Shown: piece after piece, positions 29,944 through 39,465 of the stretch
Layout of the letters: the number at the start of each line of letters is the position of its first letter
How positions within the stretch are numbered: the first letter of the stretch is position 1
Source of the DNA: Pseudomonadales bacterium
GTDB lineage: Bacteria; Pseudomonadota; Gammaproteobacteria; Pseudomonadales; Pseudohongiellaceae
Length of the DNA: 64,000 bases
Assembly (NCBI GenBank): GCA_024234325.1
Contig: JACKOJ010000002.1
Coordinates: 124,001-188,000 of the forward strand
Direction of reading: 5' to 3'
Translations under genes and position numbers: made by a program
The notes under the pieces: generated by a model
The model's database searches: none
What the model saw: only the letters and a program-made list of their open reading frames with translations
What the model was told of the DNA's origin: nothing

Positions 29944-31359
29944 TCAGCCCGCCATGCCATCCCGCTGCACCAGGGCCGATTTTCGGAACCAGGCGTAGCG
30001 GGATTGCAGGCCCACCACCCTGCCAACAATGATGATTGTCGGCGCCTTCACCTCGTTTTCTGCTACCATTGCAGGCATGGTCTCCAGCGTGCCGGTCAGC
30101 ACCTTCTGGGTGTCCGTGGTGCCCTGCTGCACCAGTGCCATCGGCATGTCCGGTGCGGCTCCGTGCGCCATGAGTTGCGCGCAGATGTTTGCCAGCCCCA
30201 CCAGGCCCATGTAGAACACCACCGTCTGCTGTTCCTTCGCAAGTTCCGCCCAATCCAGCTCTCCGCTTTCGTCCCGCAAATGCCCGGTGACAAAACGCAC
30301 GGACTGCGAACAATCGCGGTGGGTCAGAGGTATGCCGGCATAGCAGGCACAGCCTGAAGCTGCCGTGATGCCGGGCACCACCTGAAAGGGAATACCAGCC
30401 TCGGCAAGACGATCAATCTCCTCGCCACCGCGGCCAAAAATAAACGGGTCGCCGCCCTTCAAACGCAGCACCCTCTTGCCTTCCTGTGCCAGACGCACCA
30501 GCATCTCATTGATCTGTTCCTGCGGCACGGAGTGGTTTGCGCGTTCCTTGCCTACATGAATCTTTTCTGCGTCCGGACGCACCCGCTGAAGAATCTCCGG
30601 GGATACCAGACGGTCGTAGAGCACCACGTCCGCCTCCTCCATCAGGCGAAGCGCCTTCAATGTCAGCAGATCCGGATCACCCGGCCCGGCCCCTACCAGA
30701 AACACCTGGCCCGCCACCTCCTGATGTTCGGGCACGGCCAGTTGCTGTTCAATGTAACGCCGCGCATCCTCTTCCTCTCCGGCAAACACCTTGTCGGGTA
30801 CGGGGCCGGAAAGAATATGTTCCCAGAAACGTGCCCGTCCACGGCCATCGGCAATCACGCCTTTCACGCGACTGCGGAAGGAACCCAGCATCAGGGCTAG
30901 GCGTCCGTAGGCGGCAGGCACCAGGATTTCGATCTTCTCCTTGATGCGCCGCGTCAGAATGGGCGACGTGCCCCCGCTGGATATGGCAATGACAACGGGA
31001 GAACGATCGACAATGGAGGGAACGATAAAACTGCACAGCGAGGGTTTGTCCACCACGTTAACGGGCAGCCCCCGGCTCTTGGCGGCTTCGGATACGGCTG
31101 CATTCACAAGCTCATCATCGGTCGCCGCCACCACCAGAAACACGCCATCAAGATCGCTCTCGCGAAACTCGCGAATGCGCAACTCCCCGGCACCGGCCAC
31201 CACAAGGGCTTCCAGCGTGCTGTGTACTCGCGGAGCAACCACACGCAGGCGCGCGCCAGCACGATCCAGCAGCACGGCCTTGCGCAGCGCGACCTCACCG
31301 CCCCCGACCACCAGGCAGTTTTGCGCGCGCACGTTCAGAAAGACAGGTAAAAACTGCAT
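29944..31359 (-). CDS. cysG: Siroheme synthase CysG
   Basis: The 471-residue trifunctional enzyme makes siroheme from uroporphyrinogen III. The N-terminal part (about 1-150) has the NAD motif VVGGGEVALRK and does dehydrogenation and ferrochelation; the C-terminal part (about 215-460) is the SAM uroporphyrinogen methyltransferase with VGAGPGDPDLLTLKALRLM, RLKGGDPFIFGRGGEE and the VTGHLRD region. Siroheme is needed for sulfite or nitrite reductase, in line with cysH at 56 kb. It follows serS by 55 bases on the same strand. Confidence 0.95.
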   Translation of the reverse strand: MQFLPVFLNVRAQNCLVVGGGEVALRKAVLLDRAGARLRVVAPRVHSTLEALVVAGAGELRIREFRESDLDGVFLVVAATDDELVNAAVSEAAKSRGLPVNVVDKPSLCSFIVPSIVDRSPVVIAISSGGTSPILTRRIKEKIEILVPAAYGRLALMLGSFRSRVKGVIADGRGRARFWEHILSGPVPDKVFAGEEEDARRYIEQQLAVPEHQEVAGQVFLVGAGPGDPDLLTLKALRLMEEADVVLYDRLVSPEILQRVRPDAEKIHVGKERANHSVPQEQINEMLVRLAQEGKRVLRLKGGDPFIFGRGGEEIDRLAEAGIPFQVVPGITAASGCACYAGIPLTHRDCSQSVRFVTGHLRDESGELDWAELAKEQQTVVFYMGLVGLANICAQLMAHGAAPDMPMALVQQGTTDTQKVLTGTLETMPAMVAENEVKAPTIIIVGRVVGLQSRYAWFRKSALVQRDGMAG

Positions 31360-31414
31360 GGAGCAGGCTCCGGATGAATCAGCGCAAACGAGAAGAGCGT
31401 CGGTCTAACTGACG

Positions 31415-32689
31415 TTAAACCAGACGCTCCAGACCGTTCATATAGGATCGCAGCGCGGCGGGTACCGTGACAGAGCCGTCGGCGTTCTGATAGTTCTCCA
31501 GAATCGCCACCAGCGTGCGGCCAATCGCCAGGCCGGAGCCGTTGAGCGTGTGCATCAGCTCGGGCTTGCCGGTCTCCGGATTACGCCAGCGCGCCTGCAT
31601 GCGACGGGCCTGGAAATCCTCGAAGGTGCTGCAGGAAGAAATCTCGCGATAACAGTTCTGCGAAGGCAGCCATACCTCCAGGTCGATGGTACGCGCCGCG
31701 TTGGCGCCCATGTCGCCACCACACAACAGCATGGCGCGATACGGCAGTTCCAGCAGTTGCAGAATCTTTTCCGCATGCCCCGTCAGTTCTTCCAGCGCGG
31801 CATCGGATTGTTCGGGAAGCACCAGTTGCACCAGTTCCACCTTCTCGAACTGATGCTGACGAATCATGCCCCGCGTGTCGCGGCCATAGCTGCCCGCCTC
31901 ACTGCGGAAACAGGGCGTGTGGCACACATACTTCAGCGGCATCTGTTCGGCAGGCACGATGGTGTCGCGCACCAGATTGGTCACCGGCACTTCGGCGGTG
32001 GGAATCAGGTAATACTCGCTCTCGCCTTCCAGGCGGAACAGGTCCTCGGCGAACTTGGGCAACTGCCCGGTACCCAGCAGGGAGTCGCGGTTCACCATAT
32101 AAGGCACGTACACCTCGGTGTAGCCATGTGACTCGATGTGCTGGTCGAGCATGAACTGGATCAACGCACGGTGCATGCGCGCAATGCCGGCCTTCATGAC
32201 GACGAAGCGGCTGCCGGTCAGCTTGGTGGCCGTGGCAAAGTCCATCGCCTCCATCGCCTCGCCGATGGCGACGTGGTCCTGCACCTCGAAGTCGAAACTG
32301 CGCGGCGTGCCCCAGCGGCGCAGCTCCACGTTGTCGTGTTCGTCCCTGCCAGCAGGCACACACTCCTGCGGCGTGTTGGGAATGCGCATCAGCAGGTCGT
32401 CAAACTCTGCCTGCACCTCGGCCAGCGCCTTCTTGTTCTGCTCCAGGGAATCCCCCAGGCTCGCCACTTCCGCCAGCAAGGGCGCGATGTCCTGACCGGA
32501 GGCCTTGGCTTGACCAATGGACTTGGAGCGCACATTGCGCTCGTTCTGCAGTTTCTCGGTTTCCTGCAGCAACTCGCGACGACGGGAATCGAGAGCATTG
32601 ATGCCATCGATGTCGAGAACAAAATTTTTCTTCTTCAGCGCTTCGGCCAGTTTCTGCGCATCGCTGCGCAGCAGTTTCGGATCGAGCAT
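31415..32689 (-). CDS. serS: Seryl-tRNA synthetase
   Basis: The 424-residue class II aminoacyl-tRNA synthetase starts MLDPKLLRSDAQKLAEAL, with an N-terminal antiparallel coiled coil (about 30-100) that grips the long variable arm of tRNA-Ser. Class II motifs are present: PYMVNRDSLLGTGQLPKF, then FRSEAGSYGRDTRGMIRQHQFEKVEL (motif 2), and LNGSGLAIGRTLVAILENYQ (motif 3). Length and order are normal. crcB and rarA lie upstream on the same strand. Confidence 0.96.
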   Translation of the reverse strand: MLDPKLLRSDAQKLAEALKKKNFVLDIDGINALDSRRRELLQETEKLQNERNVRSKSIGQAKASGQDIAPLLAEVASLGDSLEQNKKALAEVQAEFDDLLMRIPNTPQECVPAGRDEHDNVELRRWGTPRSFDFEVQDHVAIGEAMEAMDFATATKLTGSRFVVMKAGIARMHRALIQFMLDQHIESHGYTEVYVPYMVNRDSLLGTGQLPKFAEDLFRLEGESEYYLIPTAEVPVTNLVRDTIVPAEQMPLKYVCHTPCFRSEAGSYGRDTRGMIRQHQFEKVELVQLVLPEQSDAALEELTGHAEKILQLLELPYRAMLLCGGDMGANAARTIDLEVWLPSQNCYREISSCSTFEDFQARRMQARWRNPETGKPELMHTLNGSGLAIGRTLVAILENYQNADGSVTVPAALRSYMNGLERLV

Positions 32690-32727
32690 GGAGGTCAGGT
32701 TTCCTTAGTTTTGAAAGCTTTCGTAAA

Positions 32728-33105
32728 TTAAAACACCCGCATCAGGGCAATACCACCCCAGGCACACAGCAGGCACAGCAGCACACTGCTCAGCACATAG
32801 AGCCCGGCCTGCAGTGCGTGCCCGTCCTGAAACAGCAGCAACGCATCCAGGGAGAAGGTGGAAAAGGTGGTGAACGCGCCCAGAAACCCCACCACCAGTA
32901 CCGCGCGCCATTGTTCGTTCAGTTCCAGCCGCTCTGTCATCAATACGTACAGGGCGCCGATCACGAAGGAACCCAGCACATTGACCACCAGGGTGCCCCA
33001 GGGAAAACGGTGCGGGGCGAGCGCGCTGACTGCGCTGATGACCCAGAAGCGGGACACCGCGCCGAGAGCACCGCCCAGGGCCACTGCCAGTGAATATGCC
33101 ATCAT
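32728..33105 (-). CDS. crcB: Fluoride channel CrcB/Fluc
   Basis: The 125-residue inner-membrane protein has four hydrophobic helices. Family motifs are GGALGAVSRFW, TLVVNVLGSFVIGALY (with the pore Asn) and GFLGAFTTFSTFSLDAL (the phenylalanine and Thr/Ser fluoride track). It works as a dual-topology dimer to export fluoride. Its start overlaps the rarA stop by four bases, so it is translated with rarA. No fluoride riboswitch can sit directly before it because rarA is there. Confidence 0.94.
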   Translation of the reverse strand: MMAYSLAVALGGALGAVSRFWVISAVSALAPHRFPWGTLVVNVLGSFVIGALYVLMTERLELNEQWRAVLVVGFLGAFTTFSTFSLDALLLFQDGHALQAGLYVLSSVLLCLLCAWGGIALMRVF

Positions 33106-34511
33106 GCCTTGTCTCTCCCCTGCTTCGTGCCGGGCGCGTAACGCTGGTGCGGACTTGCTGCATCCCGCTGCCGCAGATAGTCGAGCTTCTCGCGAATCTT
33201 GCCTTCCAGCCCCTGCTCGCCCGGATGATAGAACCGGGTGTCACGCAGGGCCTCGGGAAAATAGTTCTCGCCCGCCGCATAGGCCCCGGGTTCGTCGTGG
33301 GCGTAGCGATAGTCACCCCCGAAATCCAGGGACTTCATCAGGGCCGTAGGCGCGTTCCGCAGATGCACCGGCACCTCGTGGGAGACATCCTGCCGCACCA
33401 GTGCCATCGCCTCATTGAAGGCGGTATACACGGCATTGCTCTTGGGGGCACAGGCCAGGTAGATCACCGCGTGGGCGATGATCAGGTCGCCCTCGGGGCT
33501 GCCCAGCCGCAGGTAGGCGTCCCAGGCCGACTGGGCCATCTGCAGCGCACGCGGGTCGGCATTGCCAATGTCCTCACTGGCCATGCGAACGAGACGGCGG
33601 GCAATATATAACGGATCACAGCCACCGTCCAACATGCGCACGAACCAGTACAGCGCCGCGTCAGGGCTGGAACCGCGCACGGCTTTGTGCAGGGCGGAGA
33701 TCTGTTCATAGAAAACATCGCCGCCCTTGTCGAAGCGGCGGGCGCCGCCCTGCAGCACCTGTTCCACGATCGCCTTGTCCACCTGCCCGTCCTGCGCAAG
33801 ATCCACCGCCAGTTCCAGCAGATTGAGGGAGCGTCGCGCATCTCCGTCCGCAGCCACGGCAATGCGGCGCAGGGCGTCCTCGGCGATTTCGATATGCTGC
33901 CCACCCAGGCCACGCTCGGTGTCGCCCAAGGCCTGTTGCAGCAGGCGCAGCAGATCGTGCTCATTCAGGGATTGCAGCAGATAAACCCGCGCGCGGGACA
34001 GCAAGGCGTTGTTGAGTTCAAAGGACGGGTTCTCGGTGGTGGCGCCCACAAAGATGAGCGTGCCGTCCTCGACATGCGGCAGGAAGGCATCCTGCTGGCT
34101 CTTGTTGAAGCGGTGCACCTCGTCCACGAACAGCACGGTGGGCGTGCCCTTGGCCTGGCGCAGCGTCTGCGCCCGCTCCACGGCGGCACGGATGTCCTTG
34201 ACGCCACTGAGCACGGCCGAGAGGCTCTCGAAGCGTCCCTTGCCGGCATGTGCCAGCATGCGGGCAAGGGTCGTCTTGCCCACCCCCGGCGGTCCCCACA
34301 GAATCATGGAATGCGGCAGGCCACGACGAATGGCCTCGCCCAGGGGCTTGCCCGGCCCCAGCAGATGTTCCTGGCCAATGAAATCTTCGAGGGTTCGCGG
34401 GCGCATGCGCGAGGCAAGGGGCTGAAAGGCAGTGCTGGCGGGGTTGGCCAAGGAGTTGGCCGCAGTGTCTGTCGCTTCCGGCTCCAGGTCGTCAAACAGG
34501 GATTGTGTCAT
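33102..34511 (-). CDS. rarA: Replication-associated recombination protein RarA (MgsA)
   Basis: The 469-residue AAA+ ATPase is related to clamp loaders and Holliday-junction motors and acts at stalled forks. Walker A is GPPGVGKTTLARM (near 75), Walker B VLFVDEVHRF, sensor 1 VGATTENPSFELN; the tetramerisation domain and the C-terminal MgsA_C region follow (PEALRDTRFYHPGEQGLEGKI). The N-terminus FDDLE is a probable SSB- or clamp-binding tail. ATG 34511 has a GGAGG site seven bases before it. lolA, rarA and crcB are probably one operon. Confidence 0.95.
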   Translation of the reverse strand: MTQSLFDDLEPEATDTAANSLANPASTAFQPLASRMRPRTLEDFIGQEHLLGPGKPLGEAIRRGLPHSMILWGPPGVGKTTLARMLAHAGKGRFESLSAVLSGVKDIRAAVERAQTLRQAKGTPTVLFVDEVHRFNKSQQDAFLPHVEDGTLIFVGATTENPSFELNNALLSRARVYLLQSLNEHDLLRLLQQALGDTERGLGGQHIEIAEDALRRIAVAADGDARRSLNLLELAVDLAQDGQVDKAIVEQVLQGGARRFDKGGDVFYEQISALHKAVRGSSPDAALYWFVRMLDGGCDPLYIARRLVRMASEDIGNADPRALQMAQSAWDAYLRLGSPEGDLIIAHAVIYLACAPKSNAVYTAFNEAMALVRQDVSHEVPVHLRNAPTALMKSLDFGGDYRYAHDEPGAYAAGENYFPEALRDTRFYHPGEQGLEGKIREKLDYLRQRDAASPHQRYAPGTKQGRDKA

Positions 34512-34532
34512 GCACGCACCTCCGTTATCCGC

Positions 34533-35183
34533 TCAGGGTGCGCCGCGGTTATCGATGATCTCGATATCCTCGGGGGCTTCGAAGACAAAGGCGCTGTCTT
34601 CGATGGCTTCATTAATCTGCGGGTTGAAGAATTCCCAGAAGGTGCGCTGGCCATTGCCATTGTCGATATGGATGGAGCCCAGGGAGTTGTCGCGGAAATA
34701 CAGCGTTACGCGCTCGTAGAGGCTGGCCGGGTCCACCGGCTCCAGGATGAACTCGAAGGAATCGCCATTGCCCACGCGTCCACCGTTGATGAAATAGTCC
34801 TGTTCGATCTCGTCGATACGCCCGTTGAGCAATTGCGCGGCCAGCTCGGAACGATCGCCATTCCAGTCCTCCACGGTTACCTGCAGCAGGTCCGGCTGAT
34901 AGTTCCACAACTGCTTGCCGTCGGTGACGATCAGCTCGGGATACGGTTCCAGCGTTTCCCAGTAGAACCCGTTAGGCCGCTTGAGCATGAAGCGGATCTC
35001 GCTCTCCTCCAGCACGCCGCCGGAGGACTCCACGATAAGCTGGCGCACGTCGGCCTGATAGGTGTCGATGTCTGCCAGCAGGGTGCCCAGCTCCGCAGCT
35101 GCCTCATCCTGGGCAATGCTGCCCGCCATGGGCCACAGCAGCACCGCGGCGCAACACAACAGCCTGAAAGAGCCCGGCTTCAT
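34533..35183 (-). CDS. lolA: Outer-membrane lipoprotein carrier LolA
   Basis: The 216-residue periplasmic chaperone carries lipoproteins from LolCDE to LolB. A signal peptide (RLLCCAAVLLWPMAGSIAQ) is followed by the half-barrel: IRFMLKRPNGFYWETLEPYPELIVTDGKQLWNYQPDLLQVTVEDW, with the hydrophobic-core and Arg/Pro pattern of LolA, and YFRDNSLGSIHIDNGNGQRT at the end. It sits between ftsK and rarA, the common gammaproteobacterial arrangement. It starts 13 bases after the ftsK stop with an AGGAA site. Confidence 0.94.
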   Translation of the reverse strand: MKPGSFRLLCCAAVLLWPMAGSIAQDEAAAELGTLLADIDTYQADVRQLIVESSGGVLEESEIRFMLKRPNGFYWETLEPYPELIVTDGKQLWNYQPDLLQVTVEDWNGDRSELAAQLLNGRIDEIEQDYFINGGRVGNGDSFEFILEPVDPASLYERVTLYFRDNSLGSIHIDNGNGQRTFWEFFNPQINEAIEDSAFVFEAPEDIEIIDNRGAP

Positions 35184-35196
35184 GAGGAGTTTCCTG

Positions 35197-37530
35197 TCAG
35201 CGTGGTGGTGGCGGCGCGATGACCTCGCGACTGCCGTTGGTGTTCATGGCAGAGACGACCCCGGCCGCCTCCATGGCCTCAATCATGCGGGCCGCGCGGT
35301 TGTAGCCGATGCGCAGCTTGCGCTGCACGGCAGAGATGGAGGCCTTGCGCGACTCGGTGACAAAGGCCACCGCCTCGTCATACAACGCATCATCCTCCTC
35401 TCCGTTGCCGCCCTCGTCGTCACCTCCGAAGCCGCCGAAATCACGATCATCGGCACCCTGGGTGATCTCGTCGATATAGACCGGCTCGCCGCGGGACTTC
35501 CAGTCGGCCACCACGCGATGCACCTCGTCGTCGCTGACGAAGGCGCCGTGAACACGGGTCGCAACACCGCCGCCGGGCGGCATGAACAGCATGTCACCGT
35601 TGCCCAGCAGTTGCTCGGCACCGCCCTCCCCCAGAATCGTGCGCGAGTCGATCTTGGACTGCACCATGAAGGAAAGGCGGGTCGGAATATTGGCCTTGAT
35701 CAGGCCCGTCAGCACGTCCACGGACGGGCGCTGGGTGGCAAGAATCAGGTGAATGCCTGCCGCACGTGCCTTCTGGGCGATGCGGGCAATCAGCTCTTCC
35801 ACCTTCTTGCCCACCACCATCATCATGTCGGCGAGCTCGTCCACCACCACCACGATCATGGGCAGGGTCTCCAGCACCGGCGCCTGCTGCTCTTCGAGCA
35901 ACTGCATCGGGTCGGGGCGCCACAGCGGGTCCACAATGGGCTGGCCGGCACGGGCCGCGTCCGCCACCTTCTTGTTATAGCCGGCCAGATTGCGCACGCC
36001 CAGCGCCGACATCAGCTTGTAGCGGCGCTCCATCTCGGCCACGCTCCAGCGCAGGCCGTTGGCGGCATCCTTCATGTCGGTGATGACCGGGGTCAGCAGG
36101 TGCGGAATGCCGTCGTATACGGACAGCTCCAGCATCTTGGGGTCGATCATGATCATGCGCACCTGTTCCGGCGTGGACTTGAACAGCACGCTGAGAATCA
36201 TGGCATTGATGCCCACAGACTTGCCCGAGCCGGTGGTACCGGCCACCAGCAGGTGCGGCATCTTCGCAAGGTCCACGATCACCGGCTTGCCGACAATGTC
36301 ATGGCCCAGTGCAAGGCTGACGGGGGAGCCAGACTTGTCGAACTCGGGCGAGGCCAGCAACTGGCTGAGCATGATGGTCTCGCGGTGCTCGTTGGGAATC
36401 TCGATGCCGATCACCGTCTTGCCGGGGATCACCTCCACCACGCGCACACTGACCAGTGCCAGCGAACGCGCCAGATCCTTGCCCAGACTGGTGATGCGGC
36501 TGGCCTTGATGCCGGGTGCCGGCTGCACCTCGAAGCGGGTAATCACGGGACCGGGGTTCACTTCGGTCACCTGCACCTCGATGCCGAAGTCGCTGAGCTT
36601 CAGTTCCAGCAGGCGCGACATGGCCTCCAGGGATTCGGTGGAAAAACCGCTCTTGGCAGGCCCCTTCCACTCGTCCAGCAGCGAGATAGGCGGCAGATCG
36701 CCAGGATTGGGGGCGGTAAACAGGCGCCCCTGGCGCTCCTTTTCCACCCGTGCACTGCGGGGCGGCGGTTTCTTCTCCACGGGCTTGATCGTGGGCGGAA
36801 CGCGCTTCTTCTCTTTCTCGATGTAGACGTCCAGCGCCTTCTTGCGGGTCTCCAGAATCTGTCTCGTGTCCTGCTCTTCCTTGCGGGAAGCCCACCAGCT
36901 CGTCCAGCTCTGCCCCAGCCAGGCCAGCAGGCCGAGGGTCAGCGCGCCGGTACGATCCACGAAGCGCAGCCAGGAAATCTCCACGCAGATGGTCAGGCCA
37001 AGCAGGAAAATGGCGAAATACAGCAGCGTGCTGCCCACTACGGCGAACACAGGCACCGTGGCATCCACCATCATGGAACCAATCACCCCGCCTGCCATCC
37101 AGGGCAGCGACTGGTCGATCTCGAAATGCATGGTCGCCAGCGCACAGGCGCCGACCGCCAGCAGCACAATGCCCGTGGTCTTGAGCGCAAACATGGCCCA
37201 GGAGAACGGCAGCGCCGGGTTTTCGGCATGACGCAGGAAGCTTGCGGCCTTCAGCACAAGAGCCAGGGGAAACAGGTAGGCAAAGTAGCCGAACAGTTGA
37301 AACAGCAGGTCCGATATCCAGGCACCGAGCTGCCCCACGGCATTTTCCACCTCGCCGCCACTGCCGGTTGTGGTGAAACCCGGGTCCGTCGGGGAATAGC
37401 TGAGCAGCGCGATGAGCAGAAACAGCCCCAGCAGGAAACTGAGAATCAGGGCGCCCTCGCGCAGAATACGTTGCGTGACGCTGTTCAGATGCGCTTCGGG
37501 ATCAGGGGCTTTTGATGCTTTATTTTTCAA
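35197..37530 (-). CDS. ftsK: DNA translocase FtsK
   Basis: The 777-residue division-site motor segregates chromosome termini and activates XerCD. The N-terminal part has four membrane helices (about 20-175). A short charged linker follows, much shorter than in E. coli. The motor has Walker A GTTGSGKSVGINAM and Walker B IVVVVDELADMMMVV. The C-terminal winged-helix gamma domain (SISAVQRKLRIGYNRAARMIEAME) reads KOPS. The start is TTG 37530; there is no nearby ATG and the ribosome site is weak, so the N-terminus is the uncertain part. Confidence 0.95.
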   Translation of the reverse strand: MKNKASKAPDPEAHLNSVTQRILREGALILSFLLGLFLLIALLSYSPTDPGFTTTGSGGEVENAVGQLGAWISDLLFQLFGYFAYLFPLALVLKAASFLRHAENPALPFSWAMFALKTTGIVLLAVGACALATMHFEIDQSLPWMAGGVIGSMMVDATVPVFAVVGSTLLYFAIFLLGLTICVEISWLRFVDRTGALTLGLLAWLGQSWTSWWASRKEEQDTRQILETRKKALDVYIEKEKKRVPPTIKPVEKKPPPRSARVEKERQGRLFTAPNPGDLPPISLLDEWKGPAKSGFSTESLEAMSRLLELKLSDFGIEVQVTEVNPGPVITRFEVQPAPGIKASRITSLGKDLARSLALVSVRVVEVIPGKTVIGIEIPNEHRETIMLSQLLASPEFDKSGSPVSLALGHDIVGKPVIVDLAKMPHLLVAGTTGSGKSVGINAMILSVLFKSTPEQVRMIMIDPKMLELSVYDGIPHLLTPVITDMKDAANGLRWSVAEMERRYKLMSALGVRNLAGYNKKVADAARAGQPIVDPLWRPDPMQLLEEQQAPVLETLPMIVVVVDELADMMMVVGKKVEELIARIAQKARAAGIHLILATQRPSVDVLTGLIKANIPTRLSFMVQSKIDSRTILGEGGAEQLLGNGDMLFMPPGGGVATRVHGAFVSDDEVHRVVADWKSRGEPVYIDEITQGADDRDFGGFGGDDEGGNGEEDDALYDEAVAFVTESRKASISAVQRKLRIGYNRAARMIEAMEAAGVVSAMNTNGSREVIAPPPPR

Positions 37531-37803
37531 ACTTTTCAGATACCTGCAATTATGTTTTCTATCTGATTCTAGCTAGTGGCCGCGCTATCATACTCAATTC
37601 CGGGCAGCCCGGAAACCGCCCACAGCGGTCAATTGCGGATCAATCTGCAGAAAAAGGGCATGTGGGAGCGGAATCGATGCACTAGAATAGGCGCAGTTTG
37701 CCTGCGGGCCTTTAAATGCCGCCCCTGAGCACCCACCTCCAGACCAGACGCTTAATGCGCTTGATGATACCCAGATAGCAGAACTTACAGGAAGTCTTAC
37801 GTT

Positions 37804-38751
37804 ATGAACGACACGAAACACCACGCGCTCATCATCCTCGGCTCCGGTCCCGCCGGCTACACCGCCGCCGTCTACGCGGCCCGCGCCAACCTCAGCCCGG
37901 TCGTGATCACCGGCATGGTGCAGGGCGGACAACTGACCACGACCACCGATGTGGACAACTGGCCCGGGGATGTCGAAGGCCTGCAAGGTCCCGCCCTGAT
38001 GGAGCGCATGAAGGCTCATGCGGAGCGCTTCGAGGCCGAGATCGTGTTTGATCACATCAACAAGACGGATCTGTCCAAACGCCCCTTCACGCTGTGGGGC
38101 GACGCGGCTACCTATACCTGCGATGCCCTGATCATCGCCACCGGCGCCTCGGCCCAGTACCTCGGCCTGCCCTCCGAAGAGGCCTTCATGGGCAAGGGCG
38201 TCAGCGCCTGCGCCACCTGCGACGGCTTCTTCTACCGCAACAAGCCGGTTGCCGTGATCGGTGGCGGCAATACCGCCGTTGAGGAGGCCCTGTATCTGTC
38301 CAATATCGCCTCTCACGTCACCCTGGTGCATCGCCGCGACAGCCTGCGCGCCGAGAAAATCCTGCAGGACAAACTGTTCGAGAAGGCCAAGGCCGGGCTC
38401 ATCACCCTGCTGTGGAATCACACCCTGGACGAAGTGCTGGGCGACGAGATGGGCGTCACCGGTCTGCGCCTCGCCCCCACCGAGGGCGGCGAGAGCAGGG
38501 AAATCCAGGTGGACGGCGTCTTCATCGCCATCGGCCACAAACCGAACTCCGACATTTTTACCGGCCAGCTTGAACTGAAGAACGGCTACGTGGTGATTCA
38601 GAGCGGCATCGAAGGCAACGCCACCCAGACCAGCGTGCCCGGTGTGTTTGCCGCCGGCGACATTGCCGACCACGTTTACCGCCAGGCCATTACCTCCGCC
38701 GGGTTTGGCTGCATGGCGGCCCTGGATGCCGAGCGCTTCCTGGACCAGTAA
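37804..38751 (+). CDS. trxB: Thioredoxin reductase
   Basis: The 315-residue flavoenzyme reduces thioredoxin with NADPH. The FAD motif is ILGSGPAGYTAAVYAARANL; the redox pair is SACATCDGFFY (CATC) near residue 137; the NADPH motif is VIGGGNTAVEEALYL with HRRDSLRAEKI; and the C-terminal GVFAAGDIADHVYRQAITSAGFGCMAA completes the FAD site. ATG 37804 follows an AGGAAG-rich stretch. It leads the probable operon trxB, aat, bpt and infA. Confidence 0.96.
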   Translation: MNDTKHHALIILGSGPAGYTAAVYAARANLSPVVITGMVQGGQLTTTTDVDNWPGDVEGLQGPALMERMKAHAERFEAEIVFDHINKTDLSKRPFTLWGDAATYTCDALIIATGASAQYLGLPSEEAFMGKGVSACATCDGFFYRNKPVAVIGGGNTAVEEALYLSNIASHVTLVHRRDSLRAEKILQDKLFEKAKAGLITLLWNHTLDEVLGDEMGVTGLRLAPTEGGESREIQVDGVFIAIGHKPNSDIFTGQLELKNGYVVIQSGIEGNATQTSVPGVFAAGDIADHVYRQAITSAGFGCMAALDAERFLDQ

Positions 38752-38754
38752 TCC

Positions 38755-39465
38755 GTGAGCAGACTGCCCTGGCTGAACGATACCTCGCTGGACTTCCCGC
38801 CGGTCAGCCAGGCGCTACGTGACCCCGATGGCCTGCTGGCTGTCGGGGGCGATCTGCGCCCCGAACGCCTCATCCGCGCCTACGAGCAGGGCATCTTTCC
38901 CTGGTATCAGGACGACCAGCCCATCCTCTGGTGGTCTCCCGGCACCCGCATGGCGCTGCGCCCCCAGGATCTGGTGATCTCCCGCAGCATGCGCAAGGTA
39001 CTGCGCCGCGGCGACTACCGGGTCACCCTGGACCATGCCTTTGAGCAGGTGATTGCCGAATGCGCCCGCACCCGCGAGGTGTTTCCCGGCACCTGGATCA
39101 CGCCAGAGATGCAGGAGGCCTACGGCCGCCTGCACGCCATGGGTATCGCCCACTCTGTCGAGGTCTGGCACGACGGGGCGCTGGTAGGCGGCCTCTACGG
39201 CATCGCCCTGGGCCGGATGTTCTTTGGCGAATCCATGTTCAGCCTGCGCGACAACGCCTCCAAGGCCGGTTTCATCCTGCTCGTGAAACAGCTTGAGCTC
39301 TGGCATTATCAGCTCATCGACTGCCAGGTGCCGAGCGAGCATCTGCGCAGCCTGGGCGCTGCCGACATCTCCCGTGATGCCTTTCTGGAGATACTTGCGA
39401 CGGCCCGACAGCAACCCGGCCATGACGGCCCCTGGCACATGGAGCTGAACGCCCTTGCAGATTGA
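38755..39465 (+). CDS. aat: Leucyl/phenylalanyl-tRNA-protein transferase
   Basis: The 236-residue enzyme adds Leu or Phe to proteins with N-terminal Arg or Lys, marking them for ClpS/ClpAP. Motifs are FPPVSQALRDPDGLLAVGGDL, RAYEQGIFPWYQDDQPILWWSPGTRM, and VGGLYGIALGRMFFGESMFS. The start is GTG three bases after the trxB stop. Targets are read by ClpS (42.8 kb) and ClpA (40.5 kb), so the N-degron pathway genes are clustered. Confidence 0.95.
   Translation: MSRLPWLNDTSLDFPPVSQALRDPDGLLAVGGDLRPERLIRAYEQGIFPWYQDDQPILWWSPGTRMALRPQDLVISRSMRKVLRRGDYRVTLDHAFEQVIAECARTREVFPGTWITPEMQEAYGRLHAMGIAHSVEVWHDGALVGGLYGIALGRMFFGESMFSLRDNASKAGFILLVKQLELWHYQLIDCQVPSEHLRSLGAADISRDAFLEILATARQQPGHDGPWHMELNALAD

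Noticed and set aside
35062..37515. 817-codon plus-strand frame opposite ftsK
   Set aside because: It is the antisense shadow of ftsK, histidine- and glutamine-rich from reversed GC-rich codons, with no family pattern.
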